Of a stretch of 64,000 nucleotides of DNA, positions 8,914 through 17,549 are shown piece after piece. The stretch covers positions 1,860,001 to 1,924,000 of the forward strand of contig NZ_CP048817.1 in the NCBI RefSeq assembly GCF_014171475.1, read 5' to 3'. Both the position numbers and the translations under genes were made by a program. Positions within the stretch are counted from its first letter, which is position 1. Every line of letters starts with the position of its first letter. The notes below the pieces were generated by a model. The model was not told where the DNA came from, did no database searches, and saw only the letters and a program-made list of their open reading frames with translations. Origin of the DNA: Sphingomonas sp. So64.6b. GTDB lineage: Bacteria > Pseudomonadota > Alphaproteobacteria > Sphingomonadales > Sphingomonadaceae.

Positions 8914-10844
8914 ATCTCGACCTGGCTGCCCAATTCGACCACGCGATTGGTCGGCAAGCGGAAGAATTCCATCGCGCTTTCCGCATTGCGCAGCATCCAG
9001 GCAAACAATTTCTCGCGCCACACCATCATCCCCGGCCGGTCCGACAACAATAGCGTCTGGCGCGACAGGAAGAAGCTGGTGTCCATCATGCGGAATTCGG
9101 CGCCGCACTGCGTGATCCGGGCAAGTGCTGCGGGCACGTCGGGCTCTTGCATGAAGCCGTATTTCAGCACCATGCGATGGAAGCCCAGGCCAAGATCCTC
9201 GAGATAGCAGCGGCCGTCATCGGGATAATAGGGCTCGTCCATGATCTTGACGGTGAGCAGGATGATGCGCTCGTGCAGCACCTTGTTGTGCTTCAGGTTA
9301 TGCAGCAGCGCGTGGGGCACGCCCTCCGGCGTCGAGGTCATGAACACCGCCGTACCGGGCACGCGGGTCGCCGATGTCGCGGCGGACTGAATGAAGATCC
9401 TGATCGGCATAGCGCCCTCGCGCATCCGCTCGATCATCAGCTTCCGGCCCTTGGCCCAAGTGGTCAGCAAGGTGAAGATGATCAGGCCGACAAGCAGCGG
9501 AAACCAGCCGCCATCGGGCACCTTGGTCAAATTGGCCGCCAGATAGGCGCCATCGACCAGGAAGAGCACCGCCAGCAAGGGGATCGCGTAATATCTAGGC
9601 CAGTTCCACAGCCGGAACAGCACCACGCCAAGCAGGCAGGTGTCGATCATCATCGCCCCGGTGACCGCGATGCCATAAGCCGAGGTCAGGTTCGCCGAGG
9701 ACCGGAACGCCAGCACCAGCAACAGGACCATCGCCATCAGCAGCCAGTTGACCAGAGGGATATAGATCTGGCCGACGGTCGAGGCGCTGGTATGTTCGAT
9801 GCGCAGGCGCGGGATGAAGCCGAGCTGGATCGCCTGTTGCGTGACGGAAAAGGCGCCGGTGATCACCGCCTGGCTGGCGATCACCGCGGCCGCGGTGGCG
9901 AGCAGAACCAGCGGCAACTGCAGATAATCGGGGGCGAGCAGGTAGAACGGGCTCTCGAGCGCGGGCGTGCCGTCGCGCATCAGCATCGCCCCCTGCCCCA
10001 TATAATTCATGATCAGCGCCGGGAGGACGAAGAACAGCCACGACACGCGGATCGGATTGCGGCCGAAATGCCCCATATCGGCGTACAGTGCCTCGGCACC
10101 GGTCACCGCCAGCACAACCGAACCCAGCGCGAGGAAAGCGCGGACGGGATCGTAGAGGAAGAATTCCACCGCATAATGGGGCGAGAAGGCCCATAGGATA
10201 TCAGGCGTCTTCACGATGCTCATCACGCCAAGCGCGGCGATGACCGCGAAATAGAGCAGCATGACGGGACCGAAGAACAGGCCGATCTTCGACGTACCGC
10301 TGCGCTGGATCGAAAAGAGCGCGACCAGGATGACCACCGCGATCGGCAGCACCAGGCCGCCCAGGCCCGGCGCGGCGATCGCCAGACCCTCGACCGCACC
10401 GAGCACGGTCACCGCCGGCGTGATCATGCTGTCGCCATAGAACAAAGCCGTCGCGAACACGCCGAGCAGTACGATTCCGGTCGACCAGCGCCGCGTCTTG
10501 GTCTTGCCCGACACCAAAGCAAGCAAGGCCAGGCTGCCGCCCTCGCCTTTATTGTCGGCGCGCATGATGATGCTGACATATTTGACCGTGACGACCAGCA
10601 TCATCGACCAGAACATCAGGCTGACCACGCCCATGACATGGAATGCGTCGACAGTCAGCGGATGATGGCCGGCAAAGGTTTCGCGAAAGGCATAGAGCGG
10701 GCTGGTGCCGATATCGCCGAACACCACGCCGATCGCCCCGAGCGACAATTTGATGATGCCGTCCGGCCCATGGCCGTGATGCGACACGGCATCGCCGATG
10801 TCGGCGCCCGGTTCTGCGACGATTTCAGGGGTTCCGGTGGTCAC
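8910..10844 (-). CDS. kup: Kup-type potassium uptake transporter
   Basis: Low-affinity K+/H+ symporter of the KUP/HAK/KT family, 644 residues, with about 12 membrane segments in the first 460 residues and a cytosolic C-terminal domain. Family signatures are clear: [18 protein letters not shown] at about residue 36, [16 protein letters not shown] near 95 and [20 protein letters not shown] near 135. A short acidic/His-containing N-terminus precedes the first helix. It is translationally coupled to the 2H phosphoesterase downstream. Confidence 0.95.
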   Translation of the reverse strand: MTTGTPEIVAEPGADIGDAVSHHGHGPDGIIKLSLGAIGVVFGDIGTSPLYAFRETFAGHHPLTVDAFHVMGVVSLMFWSMMLVVTVKYVSIIMRADNKGEGGSLALLALVSGKTKTRRWSTGIVLLGVFATALFYGDSMITPAVTVLGAVEGLAIAAPGLGGLVLPIAVVILVALFSIQRSGTSKIGLFFGPVMLLYFAVIAALGVMSIVKTPDILWAFSPHYAVEFFLYDPVRAFLALGSVVLAVTGAEALYADMGHFGRNPIRVSWLFFVLPALIMNYMGQGAMLMRDGTPALESPFYLLAPDYLQLPLVLLATAAAVIASQAVITGAFSVTQQAIQLGFIPRLRIEHTSASTVGQIYIPLVNWLLMAMVLLLVLAFRSSANLTSAYGIAVTGAMMIDTCLLGVVLFRLWNWPRYYAIPLLAVLFLVDGAYLAANLTKVPDGGWFPLLVGLIIFTLLTTWAKGRKLMIERMREGAMPIRIFIQSAATSATRVPGTAVFMTSTPEGVPHALLHNLKHNKVLHERIILLTVKIMDEPYYPDDGRCYLEDLGLGFHRMVLKYGFMQEPDVPAALARITQCGAEFRMMDTSFFLSRQTLLLSDRPGMMVWREKLFAWMLRNAESAMEFFRLPTNRVVELGSQVEI

Positions 10845-10959
10845 CGGGGCAGCAATCTGACTGGAAATCGCATCAATCGCATCTTGGCCAAACGCGACCG
10901 ACGCCTAGCCGGTTGCGTGGCGCGCCTATCATGCGTCGATCCCCGTCGCAACCGACGCA

Positions 10960-11436
10960 TCACGCCGCCCCGGCGAAGAGCGCATCCGCTTCGCCCCGTG
11001 TCGGGACAGCGCGAAGCACGAAGCTGCTGCTGATCGTATTCACGCCGGGCAAGCGGCCGAGATGCTCGCGGTGCATACGCTCATAATCGTCGAGGTCGCG
11101 GCAGATGATCTTCAAGCGGTAATCCTGCGCGCCGGAAACCAGCGCGCATTCGACGATGCCGTCGATCGCCGCCACCGCGCGTTCGAACTGGGCGAGATCC
11201 TCCTCGACCTGGGTGCCGAGCGTGATGTCGACCAGCGCGGTGACGCAAAAGCCGAGCCGCCGATGACCGAGATGCGCGCCATAGCCCAGGATATGCCCCG
11301 ACGATTCGAGCGCCTGAATGCGCCGCGTGCACGCCGATTGCGACAATCCGACCTGCGCCGCGATGCCGCTGACCGACGCCCGCGCATCGGCGGCGAGCAA
11401 TTGGAGGATTTTCGAGTCTATTCGGTTCAGCTGCAT
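10960..11436 (-). CDS. Lrp/AsnC family transcriptional regulator
   Basis: Leucine-responsive type regulator of 158 residues with an N-terminal winged HTH (LNRIDSKILQLLAADARASV, LSQSACTRRIQALE) and a C-terminal RAM ligand-binding domain (VECALVSGAQDYRLKIICRD). ATG 11436 is the natural start, with GGAAA upstream. It is divergent from alanine dehydrogenase and probably controls it in response to an amino acid, as Lrp-type regulators commonly do for ald. A perfect inverted repeat covers its translation start region, suggesting autoregulation. Confidence 0.92.
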   Translation of the reverse strand: MQLNRIDSKILQLLAADARASVSGIAAQVGLSQSACTRRIQALESSGHILGYGAHLGHRRLGFCVTALVDITLGTQVEEDLAQFERAVAAIDGIVECALVSGAQDYRLKIICRDLDDYERMHREHLGRLPGVNTISSSFVLRAVPTRGEADALFAGAA

Positions 11437-11438
11437 GA

Positions 11439-11452
11439 TTTCCGTTCGGAAA
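11439..11452. promoter_or_regulatory. inverted repeat at the start of the Lrp-type gene
   Basis: TTTCCGTTCGGAAA, two perfect 6-base arms around a 2-base centre, begins 3 bases upstream of the regulator's ATG and overlaps its ribosome-binding region. It lies in the 132-base divergent gap with ald. It could be an operator for autoregulation. The sequence is seen directly; the function is inferred. Confidence 0.4.
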
Positions 11453-11568
11453 ATAGTGATGGCGATGGATTTATGCAAATCATCCACCTTTTGCCATAGT
11501 AATTTGCAGAGATTCGAGGCTGCGAAAGCGCTACTATGCGCCACCTTAGCTCTACAGGGATTTTCATC

Positions 11569-12675
11569 ATGCGCGTCGGTGTCCCCAAGGAAATCAAGAA
11601 CCACGAATATCGCGTCGGCCTGACGCCGCCATCGGTGTCGGAATTGACCGCGCTCGGCCATAGTGTTGTGGTGCAGAGCGGGGCCGGTCTCGGCATCGAT
11701 TTCGAAGACCAGGACTATATCGACGCCGGTGCGACGATCCTGCCCGACGCCGCCAGCGTGTTCGCGCAGTCGGACATGATCGTGAAGGTGAAGGAGCCAC
11801 AGCCGAGCGAGATCGCGCTGCTCGAATCGCGCCATCTTCTTTTCACCTATCTCCACCTTGCCGCCGACAAGGCGCAGGCCGAGGGGCTGATCAAGTCGCG
11901 CGCGACCTGCATCGCCTATGAAACTGTCACCGCCAATGACCGTTCGCTGCCGCTGCTCAAGCCGATGTCGGAAGTCGCCGGCCGCATGTCGATCCAGGTC
12001 GGCGCGCACTATCTCGAAAAGGAACAGGGCGGTCGCGGCGTCCTGCTCGGCGGCGTGCCCGGCGTGGCCCCTGCCCGGGTCGCGATCCTCGGCGGTGGCG
12101 TCTCCGGCGTCAACGCGGCGCAGATGGCGGTCGGCATGCGCGCCGATGTGACGATCTACGACATCTCCAACGCGCGCCTGGCCGAACTCGACATGTTCTT
12201 CTCAAGCCAGATCAAGACGGCCTACGCGTCCAAGGCCGCGATCGCCTCGGCGGTGAAGAACGCGCATCTGGTGATCGGCGCGGTGCTGGTCCCCGGTGCC
12301 GCGGCGCCCAAGCTGGTCACGCGCGAGATGCTCAAGACGATGAAGCGCGGGTCGGTGCTGGTCGATATCGCGATCGATCAGGGTGGATGTTTCGAGACCA
12401 GCCATGCGACGACGCATGACGACCCGGTGTTCGAAGTCGATGGCGTGATCCATTATTGCGTCGCCAACATGCCCGGCGCGGTCGCCCGCACCAGCACCTT
12501 CGCGCTCAACAATGCGACCCTGCCCTTCGTGCTGAAGCTGGCGAGCCTCGGCGCGGAAAAGGCGATGGCCGCCGATCCGCACCTCGCCAATGGCCTGAAC
12601 GTGTCGAACGGCAAGATCCGCCATCAGGCGGTGGCCGACGCGCTCGACCTGCCATACGAGGCATGGAGCGCATAA
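11569..12675 (+). CDS. ald: alanine dehydrogenase
   Basis: NAD-dependent L-alanine dehydrogenase converting alanine to pyruvate and ammonia, 368 residues, close to the usual 371. The N-terminus MRVGVPKEIKNHEYRVGLTP is diagnostic. MIVKVKEPQPSE near residue 65 and HLLFTYLHLAADK near 90 carry the substrate-binding residues, and the Rossmann motif ILGGGVSGVNAAQMA lies near 172. ATG 11569 is chosen over an ATG 33 bases upstream because AGGGA precedes it. It is divergent from an Lrp/AsnC regulator. Confidence 0.96.
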   Translation: MRVGVPKEIKNHEYRVGLTPPSVSELTALGHSVVVQSGAGLGIDFEDQDYIDAGATILPDAASVFAQSDMIVKVKEPQPSEIALLESRHLLFTYLHLAADKAQAEGLIKSRATCIAYETVTANDRSLPLLKPMSEVAGRMSIQVGAHYLEKEQGGRGVLLGGVPGVAPARVAILGGGVSGVNAAQMAVGMRADVTIYDISNARLAELDMFFSSQIKTAYASKAAIASAVKNAHLVIGAVLVPGAAAPKLVTREMLKTMKRGSVLVDIAIDQGGCFETSHATTHDDPVFEVDGVIHYCVANMPGAVARTSTFALNNATLPFVLKLASLGAEKAMAADPHLANGLNVSNGKIRHQAVADALDLPYEAWSA

Positions 12676-12689
12676 CCTCCTCTGCCTGG

Positions 12690-12719
12690 CCCGGGCTTCC
12701 GCCTGCATGGGAACCCGGG
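12690..12719. terminator. GC-rich hairpin after ald
   Basis: CCCGGG at 12690-12695 and 12714-12719 form the base of an imperfect hairpin extended by CTTCC/GGGAA, 15 bases after the ald stop. No clear T-run follows, so it may be a degraded palindromic repeat that also ends transcription rather than a classical intrinsic terminator. Confidence 0.4.
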
Positions 12720-12803
12720 GATCGCAGAAGCTGCTCGCACACGTGAAGTAACGAGCGCTACGTCAAACGCACGCTTAGCGACTCTGGTGATGAGCCAGAT
12801 TGC

Positions 12804-12967
12804 GCTCCTGTTATTCCTGTTATTGGCATTATTTTTTCTGCCCTGTCAGGGCCACTTCTGCGGCCGGATTATGCCTGTTTTGAACAGCTTGTCGGCGCCG
12901 GTCCTGTTATTGAAAAACAGGACGGAACAGGAGCGATAACAGGAGCCGTTTCGATCGAAACAGGAGC
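12804..12967. repeat. cluster of AACAGG/CCTGTT short repeats
   Basis: The hexamer CCTGTT or its complement occurs about eight times in 164 bases. GCTCCTGTT stands at 12804, with another CCTGTT just after it, and CCTGTTTTGAACAG follows. A perfect 8-base hairpin GTCCTGTT/AACAGGAC lies at 12901-12923, and direct copies of AACAGGAGC start at 12926, 12938 and 12959. Spacing is irregular (12 and 21 bases between the direct copies), so it is neither a CRISPR array nor a simple tandem repeat. Confidence 0.7.
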
Positions 12968-13341
12968 TTGCGCCCGAGGCTTCGCGGCCATGAGAAAGAA
13001 CGGAACATATCCGCCGGTATCTGTCCGGTGAGCGACGACATGCCCGATCCCATGGGACGGTTGAATCGCATCGATGACTGGATTGCGGGGCTGGCTGAAA
13101 GGACGGGCGCGGGAGATATAGGACACCGGTATGTTCCATCTCTATTTTCGCCAGAACCTCAGCGAAAATGTCGAGTAATTCGTTATATCCCAGATACTTG
13201 ATACGAATCCCTAAGTACGATACTCAGCTTTGTCAAGGGCGCCAGGCTGACGCCGGTCGTCATCGTCGGACTGGCAGTCTTGCACTCGAAAAGCGTCTGA
13301 TTCAGGCTGGACGCCGCCTACTCACTCGCTGCCGTCCCGGG

Positions 13342-13980
13342 TTAGCGCGGTGCGGTCTGATCCGCGTCCGCCAACAGCCGGTCGAGCAAGGCCACCCGAT
13401 AAGCCAGTTCCGGCCGGTAGGAGATTTTTTCCGGCGTCAACGCCAGAGCTCGCGCCCAATAGGGCCGCGCCTGCGCGAAATTGCCGGCGCGGATATAGGC
13501 CAGCCCAGTAAAAAAGGGCGGCCCGGGGTTCTTCGGGCCAAGCCGCGCCGCCTGGGTGAAGGCGAACAGCGCTGTGGGTGAGACTTGTCCGCCATCATGG
13601 AGCGACATGGTCGTGCCGAGGCCGGTCCAAAGCGCGAGGCTGTCGGGATAACGGCGCAGACCGCCCAGAATGGCGCGTACCGCGCTTTCGGTATCGCCCA
13701 CCCGGGTCAAGGCATCGGCAGCGGTGAGATAGGCCGTATCGGCACGCAGTCGCCCGACCATCGCCTCGCGCAGCGCGATCAGCGCCGGATCCACGTCGAT
13801 CGGCTGCGCATTCGCCTCCACCGGCGCGCCCTGCAGCAATGGCCGACCCTGCAGCGCATAACCCGCCGCACCAAGCACCAATGCCGATCCGACAAATGAC
13901 CAGAGCCCGCGCGACACGCCAAGCCGCCACAACAGCAACGCCGCAAGTCCGGCGATCACGGCGAGGACGGCCCAGCCCAT
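13342..13980 (-). CDS. CcmI/CycH-like TPR protein of cytochrome c biogenesis
   Basis: Membrane-anchored TPR protein of 212 residues, the last gene of the ccm operon. Two N-terminal hydrophobic segments (MGWAVLAVIAGLAALLL and LWSFVGSALVLGAAGYALQG) are followed by TPR repeats (ADALTRVGDTESAVRAIL; FTGLAYIRAGNFAQARPYWARAL). CcmI/CycH proteins hold apocytochrome c for heme ligation. The start ATG 13980 shares one base with the ccmH stop (TGATG). It is shorter than a full CcmI and may be a reduced version. Confidence 0.82.
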   Translation of the reverse strand: MGWAVLAVIAGLAALLLWRLGVSRGLWSFVGSALVLGAAGYALQGRPLLQGAPVEANAQPIDVDPALIALREAMVGRLRADTAYLTAADALTRVGDTESAVRAILGGLRRYPDSLALWTGLGTTMSLHDGGQVSPTALFAFTQAARLGPKNPGPPFFTGLAYIRAGNFAQARPYWARALALTPEKISYRPELAYRVALLDRLLADADQTAPR

Positions 13981-14543
13981 CAGCCGCGCCGCCGCTTGAA
14001 TGCGCCGCGCGCCAGCCAGCCGCCGATCGCCAGCAACAGCAGCGGCATCAACCATAAGGGCGCGGTCACGATGCTGAGCGGCGGATCATAAGTCACATAA
14101 TCGCCATAGCGCGCGATCAGCCATTTGCGCACTTGCTCCGGACTCTCGCCATCGGCGATCCGCCGCCGCACCAGCGAGCGCATATCGCCGGCCATGTCGG
14201 CATCGCTGTCGGAGATCGCCTGACCCTGGCACACGAGGCAGCGTAATGTCGCCATCAACGCGCGGGCCTGCGCCTCCTTGGCCGGATCCTTGAGCTGGGT
14301 ATTGGCGAGCGAGGCCGCGGGCTGAGCGCTGTCGGCGAGTGCCGGTGTGGCGGCCAGGAGCGACAATGCCGCCAATGCCGCCACTCCAGACCTCTTGCGC
14401 GCTTCCCCGACGGAGGCCGGGGCCCAGTCGGGAGACGCGCGTAACAAGGCGCTGCGCGTCATTACATCCGGCAACGCGACTGGGCCCCGGTCTCCGCCGG
14501 GGAAGCCAGTGAGATATATGTTCGAGAAGCGAGAGCCGGTCAC
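13980..14543 (-). CDS. ccmH: cytochrome c maturation protein CcmH (CcmL-type)
   Basis: Thiol-disulfide protein that reduces the apocytochrome c heme-binding cysteines. The core is clear: signal-like VAALAALSLLAATPALA, then LRCLVCQGQAISDSDA with the family RCxxCQ motif, and a C-terminal membrane helix (APLWLMPLLLLAIGGWLA) before a basic end. From GTG 14543, coupled to ccmG by GTGA, the product is 187 residues. However, about 35 residues of its N-terminus are encoded by a palindromic repeat (14402-14505). An internal GTG at 14384 has AAGAGG six bases upstream and would give 134 residues starting at the hydrophobic signal. The true start is therefore unresolved. Confidence 0.88.
   Translation of the reverse strand: MTGSRFSNIYLTGFPGGDRGPVALPDVMTRSALLRASPDWAPASVGEARKRSGVAALAALSLLAATPALADSAQPAASLANTQLKDPAKEAQARALMATLRCLVCQGQAISDSDADMAGDMRSLVRRRIADGESPEQVRKWLIARYGDYVTYDPPLSIVTAPLWLMPLLLLAIGGWLARGAFKRRRG
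14402..14505. repeat. REP/BIME-like palindromic element inside the 5' part of ccmH
   Basis: Two 29-base arms (14402-14430 and 14477-14505) are inverted copies matching at 27 of 29 positions, around a 46-base centre. Each arm is itself a GC-rich hairpin (CCCCG...CGGGG) followed by the tail GGCCCAGTCG. The centre has a further pair, GACGCGC/GCGCGTC. The whole element stays in frame with ccmH. Confidence 0.85.
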
Positions 14544-15067
14544 CGCGCCGCCTGCAAAGCAGCGAGGATTTCGGGAATATCGTCGGCGCGGATATCGCCG
14601 ACATGCTGCTTCACCACGCGCCCGCGCCCGTCGATCACGAACGTCTCCGGTACGCCCGACGAACCGAGCGCCAGTTGCACCGAACTCTCACGATCGTCGC
14701 CGATGCGCTGATAGGGATCGCCGTTGCGTTTCAGGAACGCCTGAATCGCGGGTGTCGAATCGCGGATCGCGATCGCATCGATCGGCACACCCATATGCTT
14801 GAGCTTCATCAGTTGCGGCGCTTCGGCGATGCACGGCACGCACCAGCTCGCGAACACGTTGAGCAGCCGCGGTTGCCCCTGCTGGAACACCGCGCTGCCC
14901 AAGCCAGGCTTGTTCGGGACCATCGCGCCGAGCGAGAAGGTCGGCAGCGGCTTGCCGATCAGCGCCGATCGCACGGTGCGGTCGGCAGGACGGATCAGGC
15001 CGCTCGCGACCACCGCGAACAGCAACGCGAACGCGATCAACGGCAGCCAGATTACCATACGCTTCAT
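14540..15067 (-). CDS. ccmG: thiol:disulfide interchange protein CcmG/DsbE
   Basis: Membrane-tethered thioredoxin-like protein of 175 residues that supplies reductant in cytochrome c maturation. An N-terminal anchor (VIWLPLIAFALLFAVVASGL) precedes a thioredoxin fold with active site WCVPC (Cys76 and Cys79), FSLGAMVPNKPGLGS near residue 45 and GVPETFVIDGRGRVV (cis-Pro region) near 140. It overlaps ccmF upstream and ccmH downstream by 4 bases each. Confidence 0.94.
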   Translation of the reverse strand: MKRMVIWLPLIAFALLFAVVASGLIRPADRTVRSALIGKPLPTFSLGAMVPNKPGLGSAVFQQGQPRLLNVFASWCVPCIAEAPQLMKLKHMGVPIDAIAIRDSTPAIQAFLKRNGDPYQRIGDDRESSVQLALGSSGVPETFVIDGRGRVVKQHVGDIRADDIPEILAALQAAR

Positions 15068-16986
15068 GCGTAAGCCTCCCGCAACACGGTTTTACGTTCT
15101 CGCCTGACCCGGCCGAACAGCGACAGCGCGCCGCCCAGCGCGATCAACGCACCGCCGAGCCAGATCAACGTGACGAAAGGCTTCCACCACAGCCTGAGCT
15201 GCCAACGCCCTGCCCCATCTGGCGCGCCGAGCACGGTGTAGAGTTGACCGTCGAGCCGCGTCGCGATGGCGGATTCGCTGGTCACTGTCGGCGGCGAGGA
15301 GAAAAATCGCGATTGCGGATGGAGCTTGAAAGCTGCCCCCTCGCCACGCCTGACCGTCAATTGCGCTTGCAGCGCCGACCAGTTCGATCCGATCACCGGA
15401 CTGATCCCGTCAAGCACCACCGTGTAGGGCCCAACCTTATGCGGCTCCCCCACTCGCGCGGCGACCAAGGTTTCTTTGGTGAACGCGCTATCCGACGCCA
15501 TGCCGGCGAGACTGACCGCGATGCCAAGATGGGCGATCACCATGCCCCAGGTGAACAGCGGCGTACGGCGCAAATTGCGCTTCCACAGCGGCGCGACGCT
15601 GGCCACGGCCAATCCCGCCGCCAGCCCGATCCCAAGCATCGGCAGGATCGCGATACCGCCAGTGGTGATGAACAGCGCCGCCCAGGCGAAACAGGCGGCA
15701 GCGATCGGCGCGGTCATACGCGAGATCAGGAGACTGCCCTCGTCGCGGCGCCAACGCAGCAATGGCCCCGCGCCCATAAAGGCGACCAGAACCAGTGCGA
15801 CAGGGCCAGCGGTCTTGTCGAAGAAAGGCGGTCCGACCGACAATTGCGTGCCCATCGCCGCCGCGACGATCGGATAAAGCGTGCCGATCAGCACGATGCC
15901 GAGGATCACCGAGAGCAGGAGATTGTTGAGCACCAGCGCGCCTTCGCGGCTGACCAGTTCGAAGGCATTGCCCTGACGCACCGTGCCGACCCGCGCACCG
16001 AACAAGGCAAGCGCACCGCCGATATAGATGGCGAGCAGCGCCAGGATGAAACTACCGCGCTCCGGATCGACCGCAAAGGCATGGACGCTGGTCAGGATGC
16101 CCGAACGGACCAGGAAGGTACCGACCATCGACATCGAGAATGCGACCACCGCGAGCATGATCGTCCAGGCGCGCAGGCCGTCGCGCGTCGCCAGCACGCT
16201 GACCGAATGGAGCAGCGCCGTTGCCGCCAGCCACGGCATCAGCGAGGCATTCTCGACCGGATCCCAGAACCACCAGCCGCCCCAGCCAAGCTCGTAATAG
16301 GCCCAATAGGAGCCGGCGGTGATGCCAAGCGTCAGGAATATCCATGCCGCCAGCACCCATGGGCGCATCGCCCGAGCAAAGGCCGGCCCGACATCGCGCG
16401 TGACCAGCGCCCCGACCGCGAAGGAAAAGGCCACCGATATGCCGACATAACCGATGTACAGCGTTGGCGGATGAAACGCCAAGCCAGGGTCCTGCAACAG
16501 CGGATTGAGCCCAGCGCCATCGGGCGCGGCAGGAGTCAGCCTTGCGAACGGATTCGAGGAAAAGAGCAGAAACGCATAAAAACCAAGGGCAATTGCCGCC
16601 TGGGCGCCGAGTGTAGCAATGAGAGTGGGCTTCTGCAGCCGATCTTCGAAAATCGCGATCGCGCCGCCCGCCAGGCCGAGGATGGTGACCCAGAGCAACA
16701 TCGACCCCTCATGGTTTCCCCATGCGCCGGCGAACTTGTAGAGCAATGGCTTGGCCGAGTGGCTGTTCTCAGCGACCAGCAGGACCGACATATCGGACCG
16801 CACGAACACCGTGATGAGCAGCCCCATTGCGAGCGTCGTGAGCAGGCCCTGGACGATCGCCACCGGCCGGACCGCAGCCATGATGTCATCACGCGCCTTG
16901 GCGATGCCGACCGCCGCCAGGATCAGCTGCAGTGCCGCGAGCGCGGCGGCCAGCCACAGAGCCGCGAGCCCCCCTTCAGCGATCAT
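15064..16986 (-). CDS. ccmF: cytochrome c heme lyase subunit CcmF
   Basis: Large polytopic protein of 640 residues that attaches heme to apocytochrome c with CcmH and CcmI. The tryptophan-rich WWD motif is present (GWGGWWFWDPVENASLMPWL at about residue 230), with the conserved MLLWVTILGLAGG near 100 and GNHEGSM near 92. At least 12 membrane helices are apparent. The downstream overlap with ccmG is ATGA; ccmE lies 9 bases upstream. Confidence 0.96.
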   Translation of the reverse strand: MIAEGGLAALWLAAALAALQLILAAVGIAKARDDIMAAVRPVAIVQGLLTTLAMGLLITVFVRSDMSVLLVAENSHSAKPLLYKFAGAWGNHEGSMLLWVTILGLAGGAIAIFEDRLQKPTLIATLGAQAAIALGFYAFLLFSSNPFARLTPAAPDGAGLNPLLQDPGLAFHPPTLYIGYVGISVAFSFAVGALVTRDVGPAFARAMRPWVLAAWIFLTLGITAGSYWAYYELGWGGWWFWDPVENASLMPWLAATALLHSVSVLATRDGLRAWTIMLAVVAFSMSMVGTFLVRSGILTSVHAFAVDPERGSFILALLAIYIGGALALFGARVGTVRQGNAFELVSREGALVLNNLLLSVILGIVLIGTLYPIVAAAMGTQLSVGPPFFDKTAGPVALVLVAFMGAGPLLRWRRDEGSLLISRMTAPIAAACFAWAALFITTGGIAILPMLGIGLAAGLAVASVAPLWKRNLRRTPLFTWGMVIAHLGIAVSLAGMASDSAFTKETLVAARVGEPHKVGPYTVVLDGISPVIGSNWSALQAQLTVRRGEGAAFKLHPQSRFFSSPPTVTSESAIATRLDGQLYTVLGAPDGAGRWQLRLWWKPFVTLIWLGGALIALGGALSLFGRVRRERKTVLREAYA

Positions 16987-16995
16987 GGCGAGCCA

Positions 16996-17430
16996 TCACT
17001 GCTCAAGGGTCTTGGTCTCGTGCATATTCCCCGAGACTTGGGGTGGCATGTAGCGTTCATCATGCTTGGCGAGCAGGTTGCTCGCGGTAAAGCTGCCATC
17101 GGCGTTGAAATTGCCCTCCGCGACCACGCCCGACGCTTCCTTGAACAGGTCGGGGGTGATGCCGCTGAAACTGACCGGCACCCTAGCCGCGCCATCGGTG
17201 ACGACGAAGTCGATCGACACCCCGTCGGGCTTGCGCCTGATCGACCCCTTCTCGACCATCCCGCCAAGCCGCACCGCGTGGCCGAGCGGCGGGCCGGCCT
17301 TGGCCACGTCCGACGGCGCGTAGAAGAAGGCGGCCTGATCCTTCAGCGCCGACAATGCGAGCCCGCTTGCGCCAGCGATCGCCACCACCGCGAGCAGCGC
17401 GAGCGTCAGCCGCTGATGCTTCGCCTTCAT
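16996..17430 (-). CDS. ccmE: heme chaperone CcmE
   Basis: Periplasmic heme chaperone of 144 residues, anchored by one N-terminal helix (RLTLALLAVVAIAGASGLAL) and followed by an OB-fold domain (LGGMVEKGSIRRKPDGVSIDFVV in part). The heme-binding histidine lies in AKHDERYMPP at about residue 122. It overlaps ccmD by 4 bases. Confidence 0.95.
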   Translation of the reverse strand: MKAKHQRLTLALLAVVAIAGASGLALSALKDQAAFFYAPSDVAKAGPPLGHAVRLGGMVEKGSIRRKPDGVSIDFVVTDGAARVPVSFSGITPDLFKEASGVVAEGNFNADGSFTASNLLAKHDERYMPPQVSGNMHETKTLEQ

Positions 17431-17549
17431 GATTGTTCGACCGTGGGACGTTCCGCCCTGCGCATCGCGCGCCAGCTGAACGCGGCAAGCGCTGTCGCTG
17501 CGACGAAGGTCAGCGTGTAGGCGGCAATGACGAAGGGCCAGGGGTTCAT
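17427..17549 (-). CDS. ccmD: heme exporter protein CcmD
   Basis: Tiny single-helix membrane protein of 40 residues (MNPWPFVIAAYTLTFVAATA...). It has the usual CcmD pattern: an aromatic start, an AAY motif, one helix, then a basic tail (RAMRRAER). It sits between ccmC and ccmE with ATGA overlaps on both sides, which fixes its start and stop. CcmD helps release heme-loaded CcmE from the CcmABC complex. Confidence 0.9.
   Translation of the reverse strand: MNPWPFVIAAYTLTFVAATALAAFSWRAMRRAERPTVEQS

Larger units (their letters stand above)
12676..13341. other. gene-poor interval of 666 bases between ald and the ccm operon
   Basis: No convincing gene is seen. Short reading frames exist on both strands (for example 12968-13201 plus and 12846-13139 minus), but they overlap each other and resemble no family I know. 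The interval is less GC-rich than its neighbours. It holds a cluster of AACAGG/CCTGTT repeats at about 12804-12967 and an 8-base inverted repeat ATTTTCGC/GCGAAAAT at 13144-13169 with a 10-base loop. Confidence 0.6.

Noticed and set aside
12804..12967. Idea that the AACAGG repeats are a CRISPR array
   Set aside because: Repeat units are too short (6-9 bases), in both orientations and with irregular spacing; no cas genes nearby.
12846..13201. Two opposing frames (97 codons minus, 77 codons plus) in the gap after ald
   Set aside because: They overlap, have no good ribosome-binding site or family resemblance, and contain the AACAGG repeats; not annotated as genes.
15244..17520. 758-codon plus-strand frame
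   Set aside because: Antisense shadow across ccmF, ccmE and ccmD; composition dominated by Arg, Gln, His and Asp without domains.
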